Shown: positions 62,373 to 64,000 of the stretch, one piece after another
Layout of the letters: every line of letters starts with the position of its first letter
How positions within the stretch are numbered: position 1 is the first letter of the stretch
Assembly (NCBI GenBank): GCA_900113425.1
Contig: FOZF01000001.1
Coordinates: forward strand, 474,358 to 538,357
Length of the DNA stretch: 64,000 nt
Source: Stenotrophomonas maltophilia
GTDB taxonomy: Bacteria; Pseudomonadota; Gammaproteobacteria; Xanthomonadales; Xanthomonadaceae
Direction: 5' to 3'
Notes under the pieces: generated by a model
Told to the model about the DNA's origin: nothing
The model's input: only the letters and a program-made list of their open reading frames with translations
The model's database searches: none
Translations under genes and position numbers: made by a program

Positions 62373-64000
62373 ATGCACGATGAACTGCCCGGCTATGCCG
62401 AACTGCACTGCCTGTCGGCCTTCAGCTTCCAGCGCGGTGCCTCCACCGCCGAGGAACTGTTCGCGCGTGCCCGCGGCCAAGGCTATCGCGCGCTGGCGAT
62501 CACTGACGAGTGTTCGCTGGCCGGCATCGTGCGCGCCTGGCAGGCAGCGAAGACACAGGACGTGGCGCTCATCGTCGGTGCCGAGTTCCAGGTCGAAGAG
62601 GGGCCGAAGCTGGTGCTGCTGTGCACCGACCAGGCTGCCTACGCCGGGTTGTGCCAGTTGATCACCACCTGCCGGCGGCGGGCCGGCAAGGGCGAGTACC
62701 GCTGTCTGCGCGATGACCTGTCCGGCCTGCCCGACGGCCTGTTGTGCCTGTGGCTGGACCGGCAGCCCGCCGCCACCGATCTGCCACTGCTGCGCGCAGC
62801 CTTCAAGGACCGCCTGTGGCTGGCGGTGGAACTGCACCATGAGCACGACGACGCGCGCCGCCTGCAGCAGCTGCAGGCGTTCGGCGAACGCCACGGCCTG
62901 CCGCTGGTCGCCAGCGGCGATGTGCACATGCATGTGCGCCGCCGCCGCGCGCTGCAGGACACGCTGACCGCGATCCGTCACCGCTGCAGCGTGGCCGAAG
63001 CCGGCTGGCGCCTGTTCCCCAATGGCGAACGCCATCTGCGCCCGCGCACTGCGCTGGCCCGGTTGTACCCCCCCGCACTGCTGGCCGAGACCGTGCGCAT
63101 CGCCGAGCGCTGCCGCTTCACCCTGGACCAGTTGAAGTACACCTACCCGCGTGAACTGGTGCCGGATGGGCATGACCCGGACAGCTGGTTGCGTGAACTG
63201 GTGGAAGAAAAGATTCCCTGGCGCTGGCCGGAGGGCATCAAGGAACCGCAGCGCAGGCAGATCGAGCACGAGCTGGCATTGATCAGGGAGAAGAACTATG
63301 CCTCCTACTTCCTCACCGTGCAGGACATCGTGCGCTTCGCCCGCAGCCAGGGCATCCTCTGCCAGGGCCGTGGCTCGGCCGCCAATTCAACGGTGTGTTT
63401 CGTACTGGGCGTGACCGAGATCGACCCCGCACGCAGCAATCTGCTGTTCGAGCGCTTCATCTCCGCCGAGCGGAATGAACCACCGGATATCGATATCGAT
63501 TTCGAGCATGAACGGCGCGAGGAAGTCCTGCAGTACGTGTTCAAGCGCTATGGCCGCGAACGCGCCGCGTTGACGGCGGTGGCGATCAGCTATCGCGGCC
63601 GCAGTGCGATCCGCGATGTCGCCCGCGCACTGGGACTGCCGATGGACCAAGTCAATGAACTGGGCGCGGCGATGGACCACTGGGGCGGCAACATTCCGCT
63701 GCCGGAAACCCTGCGCGAGCGCGGCTTCGACCCGGAGACGCCGCTGATGCGGCGACTGCTGTCATTGACCGCCGAGCTGATCGACTTCCCGCGCCACCTG
63801 TCGCAGCATCCGGGCGGTTTCGTGATTTCCGAACATCCGCTGTCGACCCTGGTGCCGGTGGAGAACGCAGCAATGGCCGACCGCACCGTCATCCAGTGGG
63901 ACAAGGACGATCTGGATGCCACCGGCCTGATGAAGGTCGACTGCCTGGCGCTGGGCATGCTCACCGCCATCCGCAAATGCCTGGCGATGCTGAAGCAGCA
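62373..64000 (+). CDS. dnaE2: Error-prone DNA polymerase DnaE2 (3' end outside window)
   Basis: The first 542 residues are visible, about half the usual length. N-terminal PHP domain: [27 protein letters not shown] and [12 protein letters not shown]. The polymerase core begins with [12 protein letters not shown] and the catalytic aspartates in [16 protein letters not shown], then [15 protein letters not shown] and [13 protein letters not shown]. It replicates past lesions with errors in the SOS response. Lies in the imuA-imuB-dnaE2 cassette. Confidence 0.97.
   Translation, partial: MHDELPGYAELHCLSAFSFQRGASTAEELFARARGQGYRALAITDECSLAGIVRAWQAAKTQDVALIVGAEFQVEEGPKLVLLCTDQAAYAGLCQLITTCRRRAGKGEYRCLRDDLSGLPDGLLCLWLDRQPAATDLPLLRAAFKDRLWLAVELHHEHDDARRLQQLQAFGERHGLPLVASGDVHMHVRRRRALQDTLTAIRHRCSVAEAGWRLFPNGERHLRPRTALARLYPPALLAETVRIAERCRFTLDQLKYTYPRELVPDGHDPDSWLRELVEEKIPWRWPEGIKEPQRRQIEHELALIREKNYASYFLTVQDIVRFARSQGILCQGRGSAANSTVCFVLGVTEIDPARSNLLFERFISAERNEPPDIDIDFEHERREEVLQYVFKRYGRERAALTAVAISYRGRSAIRDVARALGLPMDQVNELGAAMDHWGGNIPLPETLRERGFDPETPLMRRLLSLTAELIDFPRHLSQHPGGFVISEHPLSTLVPVENAAMADRTVIQWDKDDLDATGLMKVDCLALGMLTAIRKCLAMLKQ

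Noticed and set aside
1..64000. tRNA, rRNA, CRISPR arrays, insertion sequences, integrases
   Set aside because: None seen on reading the window; repeats present are SMAG-type palindromes and the immunity duplication.

Overview
The window is a high-GC gammaproteobacterial chromosome segment, most likely Stenotrophomonas (S. maltophilia complex). Reasons: the protein families and gene orders look xanthomonad; the intergenic spaces from 45 kb onward carry palindromic elements of the GTAG type (GTAGCGCCGGGC CAT GCCCGGCG) that match the SMAG repeats known from S. maltophilia; and the SOS box upstream of imuA has the Xanthomonadaceae form TTAG-N6-TACT.

Positions 1-43.3 kb are one large type VI secretion (T6SS) island. 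All thirteen core genes are present: tssA (+, 5.5 kb); ompA-like, tagF, tssM, a 476-residue accessory gene, PAAR and an M15 peptidase (-, 6.6-14.8 kb); tssH, tssG, tssF, tssE, hcp, tssC, tssB and a TPR lipoprotein (-, 23.9-33.5 kb); tssJ, tssK and tssL (+, 33.7-36.7 kb). Three vgrG genes each begin an effector module. Module 1 (1-5.2 kb) is vgrG, a lipoprotein (candidate immunity) and an M23 peptidase cut by the window edge. Module 2 (15.8-23.4 kb) is vgrG, a DUF4123 adaptor, a VasX-like MIX effector and a membrane protein (candidate immunity). Module 3 (36.7-43.3 kb) is vgrG with a C-terminal adaptor extension, a polymorphic toxin and two tandem immunity-like genes, the second truncated. A near-perfect sigma-54 promoter and a nested palindrome lie upstream of tssK. 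tagF is present, but no ppkA, pppA or fha is visible.

Positions 43.2-46 kb hold small exported proteins: two with DxDNDG-type repeats, an I78-type protease inhibitor and a secreted protein of unknown role. Positions 46-51.6 kb are a complete lactate-use operon (lldP-lldR-lldD-dld), read from right to left and preceded by two palindromic LldR-type operators 97 bp apart.

Positions 51.6-60.1 kb hold housekeeping and scavenging genes: an MgtC-type membrane protein, a short-chain dehydrogenase, an Old Yellow Enzyme, a secreted alpha-amino acid ester hydrolase, a secreted family 3 glycoside hydrolase with an unusual N-terminal domain, and a VOC protein. SMAG repeats separate several of them. The window ends in the SOS mutagenesis cassette imuA-imuB-dnaE2, with dnaE2 cut by the right edge.

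Most functions are assigned by recognising motifs by eye. Effector and immunity roles are inferred mainly from gene order and domain type.
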